Counted from the stretch's first letter, positions 39,129 to 48,368 are shown. The stretch: DNA of 64,000 nt from Acidovorax sp. SRB_14 (GCF_012932145.1 NZ_MWOK01000003.1:62001-126000), one strand, 5' to 3'. Program-made: numbers and translations. Notes: generated by a model from the sequence alone, not told the origin.

Positions 39129-39175
39129 TTTTTAGCCTCAAACGCTTGGCTGGAAAGCGCTTACAGCTATATTTT
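39129..39175. repeat. Palindromic intergenic repeat, copy 6
   Basis: Reads TTTTTAGCCTCAAACGCTTG, then GAAAGCGCTTACAGCTATAT: the family in inverse order, with a second CATAGC just after. It fills the gap between the LysE-type and histidine phosphatase genes, both on the minus strand. Confidence 0.72.
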
Positions 39176-39187
39176 ACATAGCACACT

Positions 39188-39865
39188 TTACCGCGTCACC
39201 GTGACCAGGCGCACCGCCAGCCCGAGAAAGACCAGCCCCGCCACCCGGTTGAGCCAGCGCTGCGCGCGCGCCGAGCGCTGCAGCAGCACGCCGAAGGCCC
39301 CCGAAAAGCAGGCGATGGCACCGAACACCAGCAAGGTCGCCAGCATGAAGACCACGCCCAGCACCATGAGCTGCGGCGCCACGCTGCCGCGCGCCGGGTC
39401 GGCGAACTGCGGCAGGAACGCCAGGAAAAAGATCAGCACCTTGGGGTTGGTGAGGTTCATCACCATGCCGCGCCCCACCATGCGCGCCAGGCCCGGGGTT
39501 GCTGCAGCGCCGCGCGCGCCTGCGGCCCCCTCTGGAGCGGCGGCGCCTTCGGCCGCTGCCGCCCCATCGACCACCGCCACGGGCGCGCGCAGGCTGTGCC
39601 ACGCCAGCCACGCCAGGTAAGCGGCGCCGCAGAACTTGAGCACGGTGAACGCCAGCGCCGAGGCCGCGAACACCGCCGCCAGCCCCAGCGCCACGGCCGC
39701 CGTGTGCACCACGAGCCCCGCACACAGGCCCAGCACCACGGCCATGCCAGCGCGCCAGCCGCGCTGGGCCGACTGCAGCAGCACGAAGAGGTTGTCGGGG
39801 CCGGGCGTCAGGCCCAGCAGGACGGCGACACCAAAAAACGCCACCAGGGTTTCAAGAGAAGGCAT
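39188..39865 (-). CDS. LysE/RhtB family amino acid exporter
   Basis: A 225-residue inner-membrane protein with about six hydrophobic segments. It begins METL-like (SLETLVAFFGVAVLLGLTPGPDNLFVLLQSAQRG), where TPGPDNL is the RhtB/LysE hallmark. A poly-Ala/Gly loop near residues 95-125 is unusually long. MVMNLTNPKVLIFFLAFLPQF is a second family signature. It probably exports amino acids such as threonine or homoserine lactone; the substrate is not determined by sequence. Confidence 0.88.
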   Translation of the reverse strand: MPSLETLVAFFGVAVLLGLTPGPDNLFVLLQSAQRGWRAGMAVVLGLCAGLVVHTAAVALGLAAVFAASALAFTVLKFCGAAYLAWLAWHSLRAPVAVVDGAAAAEGAAAPEGAAGARGAAATPGLARMVGRGMVMNLTNPKVLIFFLAFLPQFADPARGSVAPQLMVLGVVFMLATLLVFGAIACFSGAFGVLLQRSARAQRWLNRVAGLVFLGLAVRLVTVTR

Positions 39866-39944
39866 GGAAATGCGGCTCCAGAGAACGGAAAGGACACAGC
39901 CTGCCATTGTGCGCCCGGGCCTGCGGGCCATGGCCGCCGCCGCC

Positions 39945-40802
39945 TCACGCCGTGACGATCCAGCCTTCGAGCGGGTCCATGCCGGGCGGCAGGCCGTAGA
40001 GCGGATCGCCCGCCGCGTGCGCGCGCTCGGCCCAGGCGGCCTGCAGCAGGCACAGCACGGCGTCCAGGCTGTCGCCGCTGGCGTCGTCGACCAGGGCATC
40101 GCGCTGCGCATGGCTGAGCTTGAGCTGCAGCTCCAGCCGGGTCTGGCCGTGTTCCAGCGCGGTGACCAGGTCCTTGCGCGCGAGCAGGCGCTCGGCCGTC
40201 TGCTGGGCGCGGGCGTCGCTCTTGTAGCTGCGCCGCCCCAGCACCTCGCGCGCCAGCAGACCCGGGTAGGCCTCCACGGCCACGCGCCGCGCCCCGTCCC
40301 GGTCCTCGCCCGCGTGCAGGCCGGGCAGGTACACGCCCGCATCGAGCAGCAGTGGCACGCCGGCATGCAGCATGTAGGCCACGGGCGGGTTGACCCATTT
40401 CATGCTCGGGCTGGAGCCCGCCGGGCCATCGGTGGCGCGGTGCGCAAACTTGCCGCCTGCGGGGCGCCCGGCGCAAAAGGCGGCAAAGGCGTCGCGCGCC
40501 TGCGCACGCGTGAGCGACCGGTAGTGGCGCATGCAGGCCTGCCACTGCAGCGGCCAGCCCAGGGTCTGCAGCAGGTCGCGCGGCAGGCCGAACGGCAGGT
40601 CAAAGCCGCCCACCCAGGGGCGCGGCTCGGCCAGCCAGCGGCCAAAATCTTCGAGCGTGGCAAAACGCTGCAGGCCGGCCAGCACGACGCGGCCGCCGCG
40701 CCGCTCGCCCAGCGCCAGCACGATGGGCTTGCGCCGGCTCGGGCGGCTGGAGAAGTCGCAGCCCAGCAGCGGGGTGGCTATGGCCGCAGCGGGCGTGGCC
40801 AT
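39945..40802 (-). CDS. DUF429 family protein
   Basis: A 285-residue protein opening with LLGCDFSSRPSRRKPIVLAL, then WVGGFDLPFGLPRDLL and, near the end, ASGDSLDAVLCLLQAAWA with acidic residues that could bind metal. This pattern fits DUF429, proposed to have an RNase H-like nuclease fold. VEAYPGLLAREVLGRRSYKSD is also typical. The function is unknown. It lies 6 bp after the EamA gene on the same strand and probably shares its transcript. Confidence 0.78.
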   Translation of the reverse strand: MATPAAAIATPLLGCDFSSRPSRRKPIVLALGERRGGRVVLAGLQRFATLEDFGRWLAEPRPWVGGFDLPFGLPRDLLQTLGWPLQWQACMRHYRSLTRAQARDAFAAFCAGRPAGGKFAHRATDGPAGSSPSMKWVNPPVAYMLHAGVPLLLDAGVYLPGLHAGEDRDGARRVAVEAYPGLLAREVLGRRSYKSDARAQQTAERLLARKDLVTALEHGQTRLELQLKLSHAQRDALVDDASGDSLDAVLCLLQAAWAERAHAAGDPLYGLPPGMDPLEGWIVTA

Positions 40803-40808
40803 GCGCGT

Positions 40809-41690
40809 TCAGCCCAGCGCCAGCGCCGCCACGCCGGCGGCGATGCACAGCGCGCCCAGCACGCGTGCCGCGCGGTCGCCCTCGCCCAGCAGGTGGCCGC
40901 CGATGAGGGCGGCGAACAGCATGGAGACCTCGCGCGCCGGCGCCACGTGCGACAGCGGCGCCTGCTGCATGGCGTAGAGCACCAACACATAGGCCACCGG
41001 GCTGACCACGGCTACCAGCAGCGCAAAGCGCCACTGCGCGCGCCACAGCACGGCGGCGGTGGGCAGGTCGCGCAGCACGGCCGGCGCCAGCAAGGCCACG
41101 CGCACGAAATTGCCCATGTAGTCGATGAGGATGGGCGACATCAGCACGACCTTGACCGCGTAGCCATCGACCACGGTGTAGCTGGCGATGAAGACCCCTG
41201 TCAGCACGCCGTAGGCCAGCCCCAAGTGCACGCGCGCACGCGCCTGCGGGTCGTGCGCGGCGCGCAGCAGCCCCGGGCCGCCTGCGATCAGGAACACGCC
41301 GCCGACCACGCCCGCAATGCCCAGCAGGCCGAGGGCCGTAATCTGCTCGCCCAGCAGCGCAATCGCCACCAGCGACGACAGCAGCGGCCCCGAGCCGCGC
41401 GCCAGCGGATAGACCACGGTGAGGTCGGCCTTGCGGTAGCCGCGCAGCAGGATGACGTAATAAAACACATGCAGCACGCCACTGGCGCCCACGAAGGCCC
41501 ACTCCCGCAGGCCCCACAGCGGCACGGCGTCGCGCCCCACCCACCAGCCCAGCGGCCCCCAGAACAGCATCATCAGCACGGCCGTGAAGAACGCGAAACG
41601 CGCATCGCCCCCCGCTTTCTTGGCGGCGATGTTCCAGCAGGCATGGATCAGGCCGGCGAGAAGGATGAGGGCAAAGGCGGTGAGGGTCAT
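40809..41690 (-). CDS. EamA-family (DMT superfamily) transporter
   Basis: A 293-residue inner-membrane protein with about ten hydrophobic helices and the two-repeat layout of EamA proteins. The first repeat includes LLAGLIHACWNIAAKKAGGD and GYRKADLTVVYPLARGSGPLLSSLVAIALLGEQ; the second ends with APAREVSMLFAALIGGHLLGEGD. These pumps export varied metabolites; the substrate is unknown. The ATG at 41690 was chosen at the onset of the first helix. Confidence 0.85.
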   Translation of the reverse strand: MTLTAFALILLAGLIHACWNIAAKKAGGDARFAFFTAVLMMLFWGPLGWWVGRDAVPLWGLREWAFVGASGVLHVFYYVILLRGYRKADLTVVYPLARGSGPLLSSLVAIALLGEQITALGLLGIAGVVGGVFLIAGGPGLLRAAHDPQARARVHLGLAYGVLTGVFIASYTVVDGYAVKVVLMSPILIDYMGNFVRVALLAPAVLRDLPTAAVLWRAQWRFALLVAVVSPVAYVLVLYAMQQAPLSHVAPAREVSMLFAALIGGHLLGEGDRAARVLGALCIAAGVAALALG

Positions 41691-41849
41691 GAAAAACAAA
41701 TGGCCACAGCCCTTCAGGACTGCGGCCGTGCCATGGCGCGGCAGAAAATCAGTGATCGACTGCGCTGTGCTCCATCCGGTGCGACTGAGACCGGCGCGGC
41801 CCAGGCCAGCGGCCACCGTGCAAAGGCCGCCCCCCTGCACCGGTGGCGT

Positions 41850-41886
41850 CCCCCTGCCCGCATCGCGCAGCGATGCGCGAGCGGGG
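41850..41886. repeat. GC-rich imperfect palindrome (second repeat type)
   Basis: CCCCC and GCATCGC on one side face GCGATGC and GGGGG on the other around a GCA loop. It lies in the 229-bp gap between the EamA and BLUF genes. The flanks (CACCGGTGGCGTCC on one side, AGGGCGGTGTTCAC on the other) look like a second dispersed intergenic element known to me from related genomes; only one copy is seen here. No gene is visible in this gap. Confidence 0.5.
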
Positions 41887-41919
41887 GGAAGGAGCGACGC
41901 GACGCAGGGCGGTGTTCAC

Positions 41920-42342
41920 TTATGCCCTGCCGATGATGGAGGCCGTCGCCATCAGCTCTTCGAGCAGCGCAAACGACACCTTGCCCGACACGGAGTACGG
42001 GTCGAGCTCGGGCTTTTCAGAGTACTTGAGCAAGATGGAGTGGTTGACCTTGGACAGGTTGGCCTGGCCCATGGTCCAGCCGCCAAAGCGCCGTTCGGTG
42101 ATCTCTTCGTAGTGCAGCAGCTCGACATTCTTGTGGCGTGGGTCGCGCTGGATGTGGCCGTAGAGCTCATTGACCGCGGAGCGTCCGCCTTCGATGGCCT
42201 GCAGGAAGATGCCCCCGCCGTAGCAGAGGATGCCGGTGATGCCGCAGCCCGGGTTGTGCTGGCGCGACTGGGTCAGGATGGCTTCGATGGCGTCGGGCGA
42301 GGTATCGACCGCACGGCTCGCATAGAGCAGGCGTACCAACAT
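41920..42342 (-). CDS. BLUF-domain blue-light sensor protein
   Basis: A 140-residue single-domain BLUF protein, binding FAD and sensing blue light. Key residues are present: Tyr7 (LLYASR), Asn30, Gln48 in GIFLQAIEG, Trp89 and Met91 in GGWTMG. NPGCGITGILCYGGGIFLQAIEG is the flavin-site signature. No output domain is fused, so it must signal through a partner. It starts 1 bp after the folE stop, suggesting co-expression with GTP cyclohydrolase I, whose product pathway gives pterins. Confidence 0.92.
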   Translation of the reverse strand: MLVRLLYASRAVDTSPDAIEAILTQSRQHNPGCGITGILCYGGGIFLQAIEGGRSAVNELYGHIQRDPRHKNVELLHYEEITERRFGGWTMGQANLSKVNHSILLKYSEKPELDPYSVSGKVSFALLEELMATASIIGRA

Positions 42343-42343
42343 G

Positions 42344-43069
42344 TCAATTCCTTCCGGGAATGAGGGACAAAAATTCGCGCCGCAGCGACGGGTCTTTGAG
42401 GAAGACGCCGCGCATGACGGAGTTGAGCATCTTGCTGTCCATCTCGCGCACGCCGCGCCAGGACATGCAGAAATGGGATGCCTCCATGACGATGGCCAGG
42501 CCGTCGGGCTGGGTCTTTTCCATGATCAGGTCCGCCAGCTGCACCACGGCCTCTTCCTGGATCTGCGGGCGGCCCATGACCCAGTCGACCAGGCGCGCGT
42601 ACTTCGACAGGCCGATCACGTTGGTGTGCTCGTTGGGCAGCACGCCGATCCAGATCTTGCCGATGACGGGGCAGAAATGGTGGCTGCAGGCACTGCGCAC
42701 GGTGATCGGGCCGACGATCATCAGCTCGTTGAGGTGCTCGGCGTTCGGGAACTCGGTGATCGGCGGCTGCGCGACGTAGCGGCCCTTGAACACCTCGTTG
42801 AGGTACATCTTGGCCACGCGGCGCGCGGTGTTGTGGGTGTTGTGGTCGCCCGCGGTGTTGATGACCAGGCTGTCGAGCACGCCCTGCATCTTGGCTTCGA
42901 CCTCGTCGAGCAGCAGCTCGAGTTCGCCGGGCTCGATGAACTCGGCGATGTTGTCGTTGGCATGAAAGCGCTTGCGCGCAGCGCCCAGCCGCTCGCGGAT
43001 CTTGACGGAGACCGGCGTGCCTTCGTCGGGGTTGGCAGGATTCATGTCGGCGGCGGTTTGTCTGAACAT
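42344..43069 (-). CDS. folE: GTP cyclohydrolase I
   Basis: A 241-residue enzyme making dihydroneopterin triphosphate from GTP, the first step of folate synthesis. The zinc/catalytic region SACSHHFCPVIGKIWIGVLPN and the C-terminal ASHFCMSWRGVRE are intact (C-x2-H and second Cys ligands). VINTAGDHNTHNTARRVAKMYLNEVFKG matches the family. The first ATG at 43069 was used; an ATG 8 codons downstream is an alternative. It is directly followed by the BLUF gene. Confidence 0.95.
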   Translation of the reverse strand: MFRQTAADMNPANPDEGTPVSVKIRERLGAARKRFHANDNIAEFIEPGELELLLDEVEAKMQGVLDSLVINTAGDHNTHNTARRVAKMYLNEVFKGRYVAQPPITEFPNAEHLNELMIVGPITVRSACSHHFCPVIGKIWIGVLPNEHTNVIGLSKYARLVDWVMGRPQIQEEAVVQLADLIMEKTQPDGLAIVMEASHFCMSWRGVREMDSKMLNSVMRGVFLKDPSLRREFLSLIPGRN

Positions 43070-43112
43070 GCCGGCATGGTAACAGCGAACCGCGCGGGCA
43101 ATACTCCAAGGG

Positions 43113-43159
43113 TTTTTGCCGTTCAGCGCAATACCAGCAAGCGCAGAAAGCTATAAAAA
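43113..43159. repeat. Palindromic intergenic repeat, copy 7
   Basis: Contains TTTTTGCC, CAGCGC, then AGCAAGCGCAGAAAGCTATAA, matching the family in inverse order with a short loop. It lies between folE and clsB, both on the minus strand. Confidence 0.6.
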
Positions 43160-43179
43160 CAATAGCATTCAGAGAACCC

Positions 43180-44406
43180 TCAATAGCTCTTGCCCGAGAC
43201 CCAGAGCGCCGTGCGCATGAGCGCGAAAGCCACGCCGTCGAGCGCGCGCTCGCGCCAGGGCCGGGCGGCGTACTGGGCGGGGTCGAGCAGGTGGCCCGCG
43301 TGCTCCATGGCGTGCACCAGGCGCGCGCGCAGGCCCTCGGCGAAGGCCGCGTCTTCGACGACCACGTTGGCCTCGCGCGCCAGCAGCAGCGACAGCGGAT
43401 CGAGGTTGGACGAGCCCACCGTGGCCCAGGGGCGCGGCCACAGCGCATCGATCACCGCGACCTTGGCGTGCAGGAAGCTTGGCGAATACTCGTGGATCTC
43501 GACGCCCGCCGCCAGCAGCGCGCCGTACACCGGCCGGGCCGCGTGGTACTGCATGAAATATTCATAGCGCCCCTGCAGCAGCAGGCGCACGCGCACGCCG
43601 CGCTCGGCCGCGTGCACCAGCGCGCGGCGCAGCTTGCGCCCGGGCACGAAGTAGGCGTTGGCGATGATGATTTCCTCGCGCGCGAAACCGATGGCGCGCA
43701 GGTAGGCCTTTTCGATGCGGCTGCGGTTGCGCACGTTGTCGCGCAGCACCAGCGCGGCGCGCATGCGCGGGCCCGGCAGCGCCGCTTCCGCGGCCTCCTC
43801 GCCGAGGGAGGCGACATGGGCCGCGCGCAGCGCACGCACGGCCTGTGGCAGGCGGTGGGCCCGCACGTCGCGCACCGCCTGCATGCGCTGCCAGAGCTTT
43901 TCCATCGCGTCGCTGGCTTGGACCACGAGGCGGCCCGTGGCCTGGACGGCGAAGTCCAGGCGCGGCGCGTCCAGCGCACCGTAATTGGGGTCGTGGAAGT
44001 CGTCGAGCACGTTGATGCCGCCACAAAACAGCATGCGCCCATCGACCACGCAGAGCTTGCGGTGCAGCCGGCGCCAGCGGTGGGGCAGCAGCAGGCCCAG
44101 CGGCCCCAGCGGGGAATAGACGCGAAACTGCACGCCCGCCGCGGCAAAGCGCTGCTGCCACTGCGGCGGCAGCGGGCCGGTGCCCACGCCATCGACCACC
44201 AGTTGCGTGCGCACCCCGCGCTGGGCGGCGCGCTCCAGCGCCTCGGCCACACCGACGCTGGCACCCGTGAAGTCGAAGATGTAGGTTTCGAACTGGATGT
44301 CGACCACGGCCGCATCCATGGCGCGCACCAGGGCCGGAAACAGCTCGGCGGCACCTTGCAGCAGCTGCACGCGGTGCCCGTCGCCGAGGACCAGGCCATT
44401 TTTCAC
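43180..44406 (-). CDS. clsB: Cardiolipin synthase B (phospholipase D family)
   Basis: A protein of about 408 residues with two HKD motifs: HRKLCVVDGRMLFCGGINVLDD (first) and SFLHAKVAVIDALWPRPWATVGSSNLD (second). It lacks N-terminal membrane helices, as ClsB/YbhO does. It condenses phosphatidylglycerol with another phospholipid to form cardiolipin. Two GTG starts are possible, at 44421 and 44406; GGAGGG at 44414-44419 is better spaced for 44406. It follows the YbhP-like gene, as in enterobacteria where ybhP and clsB are adjacent. Confidence 0.9.
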   Translation of the reverse strand: MKNGLVLGDGHRVQLLQGAAELFPALVRAMDAAVVDIQFETYIFDFTGASVGVAEALERAAQRGVRTQLVVDGVGTGPLPPQWQQRFAAAGVQFRVYSPLGPLGLLLPHRWRRLHRKLCVVDGRMLFCGGINVLDDFHDPNYGALDAPRLDFAVQATGRLVVQASDAMEKLWQRMQAVRDVRAHRLPQAVRALRAAHVASLGEEAAEAALPGPRMRAALVLRDNVRNRSRIEKAYLRAIGFAREEIIIANAYFVPGRKLRRALVHAAERGVRVRLLLQGRYEYFMQYHAARPVYGALLAAGVEIHEYSPSFLHAKVAVIDALWPRPWATVGSSNLDPLSLLLAREANVVVEDAAFAEGLRARLVHAMEHAGHLLDPAQYAARPWRERALDGVAFALMRTALWVSGKSY

Positions 44407-44487
44407 ACCGCGGCCCTCCACGGCGCACCGTGCGGACGCCCGGCCTCAGGGCGGCGGTGGTGTGGTGCAAGGGGGGTGGCCAAGCGG

Positions 44488-45240
44488 CTACACCCGGAAC
44501 TCGGCGATCAGCGGCAGGTGGTCGGACATGCGCCACCAGATGCGCCCCCGCGGCACCTTCAGGCCCAATGGCGTGAGCCCGCGCACATAGATATGGTCCA
44601 GCTGCACGATGGGCAACCGCGCCGGATAGGTCAGGGCCTGCGTGGCATCGAACTCGATCAGCCCGAAGCGCGCGAGCGTGTGCTTGACCTGCAGGCCCCA
44701 GTCGTTGAAATCGCCCGCCACGACCAGCGGCGCATGCGAGGGCACTTCGCGTTCGATGAACTGGCGCAGCCGCTGCACCTGGCGCACGCGGCTGCCCGGA
44801 ACCAGGCCCAGGTGCACGACGATCACGTGCACATGCTGGCCCTGGATGTCGACCTCGACATGCAGCAGGCCGCGCTGCTCGAAGCGGTGGTCGGAAATGT
44901 CCTCGTGCTGGTGGCCGATCACGGGCCAGCGCGTGAGCAGCGCATTGCCATGCTCGCCATGGCGCGTGAACGCGTTGGTGCGGTAGACCGACTCGTAGCC
45001 CTCGGGCGCCAGGAATTCGGCCTGCGATACGTCGGGCCAGCGTTCAAAGTACTGCGCCTCGCGGCGGTGCATCTTGCGCACCTCCTGCAGGCAAACGATG
45101 TCGGCATCGAGCTGCTCGACCGCGTGCCCGAGGTTGTGGATCTCCAACCGGCGCGCGGGGCCTATGCCCTGCACGCCTTTGTGGATGTTGTAGGTGGCAA
45201 CCCGCAGGATGCCGGCAGAGTCGTCGGAATGCGTGATCAT
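44488..45240 (-). CDS. Endonuclease/exonuclease/phosphatase family protein (YbhP-like)
   Basis: A 250-residue EEP-superfamily hydrolase. It has LRVATYNIHKGVQG, IVCLQEVRKMHR (metal-binding Glu), HLGLVPGSRVRQ, VVAGDFNDWG, VQLDHIYVRGL and MSDHLPLIAEF, all catalytic or metal-site motifs of the fold. The closest functional guess is the YbhP partner of ClsB, perhaps acting on lipids. The ATG overlaps the nudB stop by 4 bp. Confidence 0.88.
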   Translation of the reverse strand: MITHSDDSAGILRVATYNIHKGVQGIGPARRLEIHNLGHAVEQLDADIVCLQEVRKMHRREAQYFERWPDVSQAEFLAPEGYESVYRTNAFTRHGEHGNALLTRWPVIGHQHEDISDHRFEQRGLLHVEVDIQGQHVHVIVVHLGLVPGSRVRQVQRLRQFIEREVPSHAPLVVAGDFNDWGLQVKHTLARFGLIEFDATQALTYPARLPIVQLDHIYVRGLTPLGLKVPRGRIWWRMSDHLPLIAEFRV

Positions 45241-45698
45241 GGTCGGCAAAATTGTGGCAACAAGAGGATGGCCTCGGCGTTGGAGGGAGAGAAGCAGCGC
45301 TCGGCCGCCTCGCGCCAGGGCAGCCATGCACATGCGGTGTGCTCGCGCGGATTCAAGGCGACTGGCGTGCCGGCCGGAACCTGCAGGCCAAAGAGGTGCT
45401 CGGTGTTCTGGCGCACGCCGGGCGCATAGCGGTGCAGCCACTGCGGGTAGATGCTGTAGACGTTCTGCAGCTGCCAGTCGACCAGGGCGCACGCGCCGGT
45501 GCCGGCGTCGATACCGGTCTCTTCCTGCACTTCGCGCAGCGCCGTGTCGCGCCAGCTCTCGGCCAGGCTGTCTTTGCTGCCGGTCACCGACTGCCAGAAA
45601 TCAGCGTCCGTGTCGGCACGGCGGAGCAGCAGCACATCGAGCGCGGCGGTGTGGATGACCACCAGCACCGACTGGGGGATTTTGGGGTTGGACGTCAT
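45237..45698 (-). CDS. nudB: Dihydroneopterin triphosphate diphosphatase (Nudix)
   Basis: A 153-residue Nudix hydrolase. It opens KIPQSVLVVIHTAALDVLLLRRADTDADFWQSVTGSKDSLAESW, a NudB hallmark, and the Nudix box is completed by ALREVQEETGI. It removes pyrophosphate from dihydroneopterin triphosphate in folate synthesis, the step after FolE; folE lies 2.2 kb downstream on the same strand. It is followed by the YbhP-like gene. Confidence 0.9.
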   Translation of the reverse strand: MTSNPKIPQSVLVVIHTAALDVLLLRRADTDADFWQSVTGSKDSLAESWRDTALREVQEETGIDAGTGACALVDWQLQNVYSIYPQWLHRYAPGVRQNTEHLFGLQVPAGTPVALNPREHTACAWLPWREAAERCFSPSNAEAILLLPQFCRP

Positions 45699-45804
45699 CG
45701 TGTCTGTGGTTGGGAAGCCCAGAATACACCCCGAAGCACGGCACCGCTGTACGACAAGATCCCTAACGCAGCGCCGCCTTTACGGCACGCAGCTTGCCCA
45801 GGCC

Positions 45805-45840
45805 AAAAAAAAGCGGCCCGGGCCCCAGGCCCTGCCGCTT
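45805..45840 (-). terminator. Rho-independent terminator after aspS
   Basis: On the minus strand AAGCGGC pairs with GCCGCTT across an inner GC-rich stem, followed by a run of eight T. It lies 42 bp after the aspS stop and separates aspS from nudB. Confidence 0.85.
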
Positions 45841-45881
45841 CTTGGATTGCGTCAACCGGCGGACAGCGCCGCAACCGGGCT

Positions 45882-47696
45882 TCAGCCCGCCTTCACGGCA
45901 TCCACATTGCGCAGGCGAATGTGCAGTTCGCGCAACTGCTTTTCGTCCACCGGGCTGGGCGCCTGCGTGAGCAGGCACTGGGCGCGCTGCGTCTTGGGGA
46001 AGGCGATCACGTCGCGGATCGATTCGGCGCCGGTCATCATCGCCACGATGCGGTCCAGGCCAAAGGCCAGGCCGCCGTGCGGCGGCGCACCGTACTGCAG
46101 CGCGTCGAGCAGGAAGCCGAACTTCTGCTGCGCCTCTTCGGGCGTGATCTTGAGCGCGTCAAACACCTTCTGCTGCACGTCGGCACGGTGGATGCGCACG
46201 GACCCGCCGCCCATCTCCCAGCCGTTGAGCACCATGTCGTAACCCTTGGAGATGCACTTCTCGGGGGCGGTGACCATGTAGTCCTCGTGGCCGTCCTTGG
46301 GCGCGGTGAAGGGGTGGTGCACGGCGACCCAGCGGTCGTTTTCCTCGTCGTGCTCGAACATCGGGAAGTCCACCACCCACAGCGGCGCCCAGCGGTCCTC
46401 GAACAGGCCGTTCTTCTTGCCGAACTCGCTGTGGCCGATCTTGATGCGCAGCGCGCCAATGGCGTCGTTGACGACCTTTTCCTTGTCGGCACCGAAGAAC
46501 AGCAGGTCGCCGTCCTGCGCGCCGGTGCGCTGCAGGATCTCGGCGATGGCCGCGTCATGGATGTTCTTGACGATGGGCGATTGCAGGCCGTCGCGTCCCT
46601 TAGCCAGATCGTTGACCTTGATGTAGGCCAGGCCCTTGGCGCCGTAGATCTTGACGAACTCGGTGTAACCGTCGATCTCGCCGCGCGAGAGGCCACCGGC
46701 TTCGCGTGCGCCGCCGGGCACGCGCAGGGCCACCACGCGGCCTTTCTTCATGTTGGCGGCACCCGAGAACACCTTGAAGTCCACGTCCTTCATCACGTCG
46801 GTGAGTTCGGTGAATTCGAGCTTGACGCGCAGATCGGGCTTGTCCGAGCCAAAGCGGTAGGCTGCGTCTTGGTAGGTCATGACCGGAAATTCGCCCAGAT
46901 CCACGCCCAGCGTGTTCTGGAACACGGTCTTGACCATGCCCTGGAACATGTCACGGATGTCCTGCTCTTCCATGAACGAGGTTTCGATATCGATCTGCGT
47001 GAACTCGGGCTGGCGGTCGGCGCGCAGGTCTTCGTCGCGGAAGCACTTGGTGATCTGGTAGTAGCGGTCGAAGCCCGCCACCATCAGGAGCTGCTTGAAC
47101 AGCTGGGGCGACTGCGGCAGCGCGAAGAAGTGGCCGTCGTGCACGCGGCTGGGCACGAGGTAGTCGCGCGCGCCTTCGGGCGTGCTCTTGGTGAGCATGG
47201 GCGTTTCGATGTCGACGAAGCCATGGGCGTCGAGGAACTTGCGCACTTCCATCGTCACGCGGTAGCGCAGCATCAGGTTGTTCTGCATGTAGGGGCGGCG
47301 CAGGTCGAGCACGCGGTGCGTGAGCCGGGTGGTCTCCGACAGGTTCTCTTCGTCGAGCTGGAACGGCGGCGTCACCGAGGGATTGAGCACGTTCAGTTCG
47401 TGGCACAGCACCTCGATCTTGCCGCTCTTCAAGCTGTCGTTGGTCGTTCCCTCGGGGCGCGCGCGCACCAAGCCCTTGACCTGCACGCAGAACTCGTTGC
47501 GCACGCCTTCGGCGGTCTTGAACATTTCGGCACGGTCGGGGTCGCACACCACCTGCACATAGCCTTCGCGGTCGCGCAGGTCGATGAAGATCACGCCGCC
47601 ATGGTCGCGGCGGCGGTTCACCCAGCCTGCGAGGGTGACGGTTTGGCCCAACAGGGCTTCGGTGACAAGACCGCAATAGTGGGAACGCATGGCCAT
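45882..47696 (-). CDS. aspS: Aspartate-tRNA ligase
   Basis: A 604-residue class II bacterial-type AspRS. The N-terminal OB fold binds the anticodon ([31 protein letters not shown]). Motif 2 appears in [27 protein letters not shown], the GAD insertion domain follows in the middle, and motif 3 is [27 protein letters not shown]. An ATG two codons downstream is an alternative start. It lies in a minus-strand run after DUF502 and ends with a terminator. Confidence 0.96.
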   Translation of the reverse strand: MAMRSHYCGLVTEALLGQTVTLAGWVNRRRDHGGVIFIDLRDREGYVQVVCDPDRAEMFKTAEGVRNEFCVQVKGLVRARPEGTTNDSLKSGKIEVLCHELNVLNPSVTPPFQLDEENLSETTRLTHRVLDLRRPYMQNNLMLRYRVTMEVRKFLDAHGFVDIETPMLTKSTPEGARDYLVPSRVHDGHFFALPQSPQLFKQLLMVAGFDRYYQITKCFRDEDLRADRQPEFTQIDIETSFMEEQDIRDMFQGMVKTVFQNTLGVDLGEFPVMTYQDAAYRFGSDKPDLRVKLEFTELTDVMKDVDFKVFSGAANMKKGRVVALRVPGGAREAGGLSRGEIDGYTEFVKIYGAKGLAYIKVNDLAKGRDGLQSPIVKNIHDAAIAEILQRTGAQDGDLLFFGADKEKVVNDAIGALRIKIGHSEFGKKNGLFEDRWAPLWVVDFPMFEHDEENDRWVAVHHPFTAPKDGHEDYMVTAPEKCISKGYDMVLNGWEMGGGSVRIHRADVQQKVFDALKITPEEAQQKFGFLLDALQYGAPPHGGLAFGLDRIVAMMTGAESIRDVIAFPKTQRAQCLLTQAPSPVDEKQLRELHIRLRNVDAVKAG

Positions 47697-47738
47697 GGCA
47701 AGACTTCCGGCGCCGGCAAGGGCGCGTTGGTAAAAGGT

Positions 47739-48359
47739 TTATTTGGGGTTTGCAAGAGCGGGGTCGCTGGGTGCCACCACGCCCATGGAAACGATGTAGC
47801 GCAGGGCGGCATCCACGCTCATGTCGAGCTCGATGCAGTCGCTCTTGCGCACCATCACGAAATAGCCGCCCGTGGGGTTGGGCGTGGTCGGCACGTAGAC
47901 GCTGAGGAATTCATCGCGCAGGTAGGCCGCGACCTCGCCGCTGGGCGCACCCGTGACGAAGGCCACGGTCCAGACGCCTTCGCGCGGCCACTGCACCAGC
48001 ACGGCGGTGCGAAATGCGTTGCCACTCTCGGAAAAGAGCGTGTCCGACACCTGCTTGACGCTGGAGTAGATGGAGCGCACCACCGGAATGCGGCTGACGA
48101 GGGCGTCCCCCCATTGCACCAGTTTGCGACCGGCGAAGTTGCTCGCGGTGGCCCCCACCGCCAGCAGGATCACCAGCGTGAGCACCACGCCGAAACCCGG
48201 AATATGGAGGCCCAGCAATTTGTCCGGATGCCAGGCCCCGGGCAGGATGAGCAGGGTCTGGTCGAGCAGGCCGACGATCCAGTTGAGCACCGCGATGGTG
48301 ATCGCTCCCGGAACGATCACCAAAAGGCCCGTGAACAGCCATTTGCGCAAGGGTGCCAT
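47739..48359 (-). CDS. DUF502 family membrane protein
   Basis: A 206-residue inner-membrane protein with two hydrophobic segments (LFTGLLVIVPGAITIAVLNWIVGLL and FGVVLTLVILLAVGATASNFAG), then IPVVRSIYSSVKQVSDTLFSESGNAFRTAVLVQWPREG and VYVPTTPNPTGGYFVMV, all DUF502 hallmarks. The function is unknown. It is usually found just upstream of aspS in betaproteobacteria, as here. The ATG at 48359 is preferred over an adjacent TTG. Confidence 0.9.
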   Translation of the reverse strand: MAPLRKWLFTGLLVIVPGAITIAVLNWIVGLLDQTLLILPGAWHPDKLLGLHIPGFGVVLTLVILLAVGATASNFAGRKLVQWGDALVSRIPVVRSIYSSVKQVSDTLFSESGNAFRTAVLVQWPREGVWTVAFVTGAPSGEVAAYLRDEFLSVYVPTTPNPTGGYFVMVRKSDCIELDMSVDAALRYIVSMGVVAPSDPALANPK

Positions 48360-48368
48360 CAACTGCGC

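Noticed and set aside
39636-41936. 766-codon plus-strand open frame
   Set aside because: It covers LysE, DUF429 and EamA genes on the opposite strand and has the biased composition of a shadow frame.
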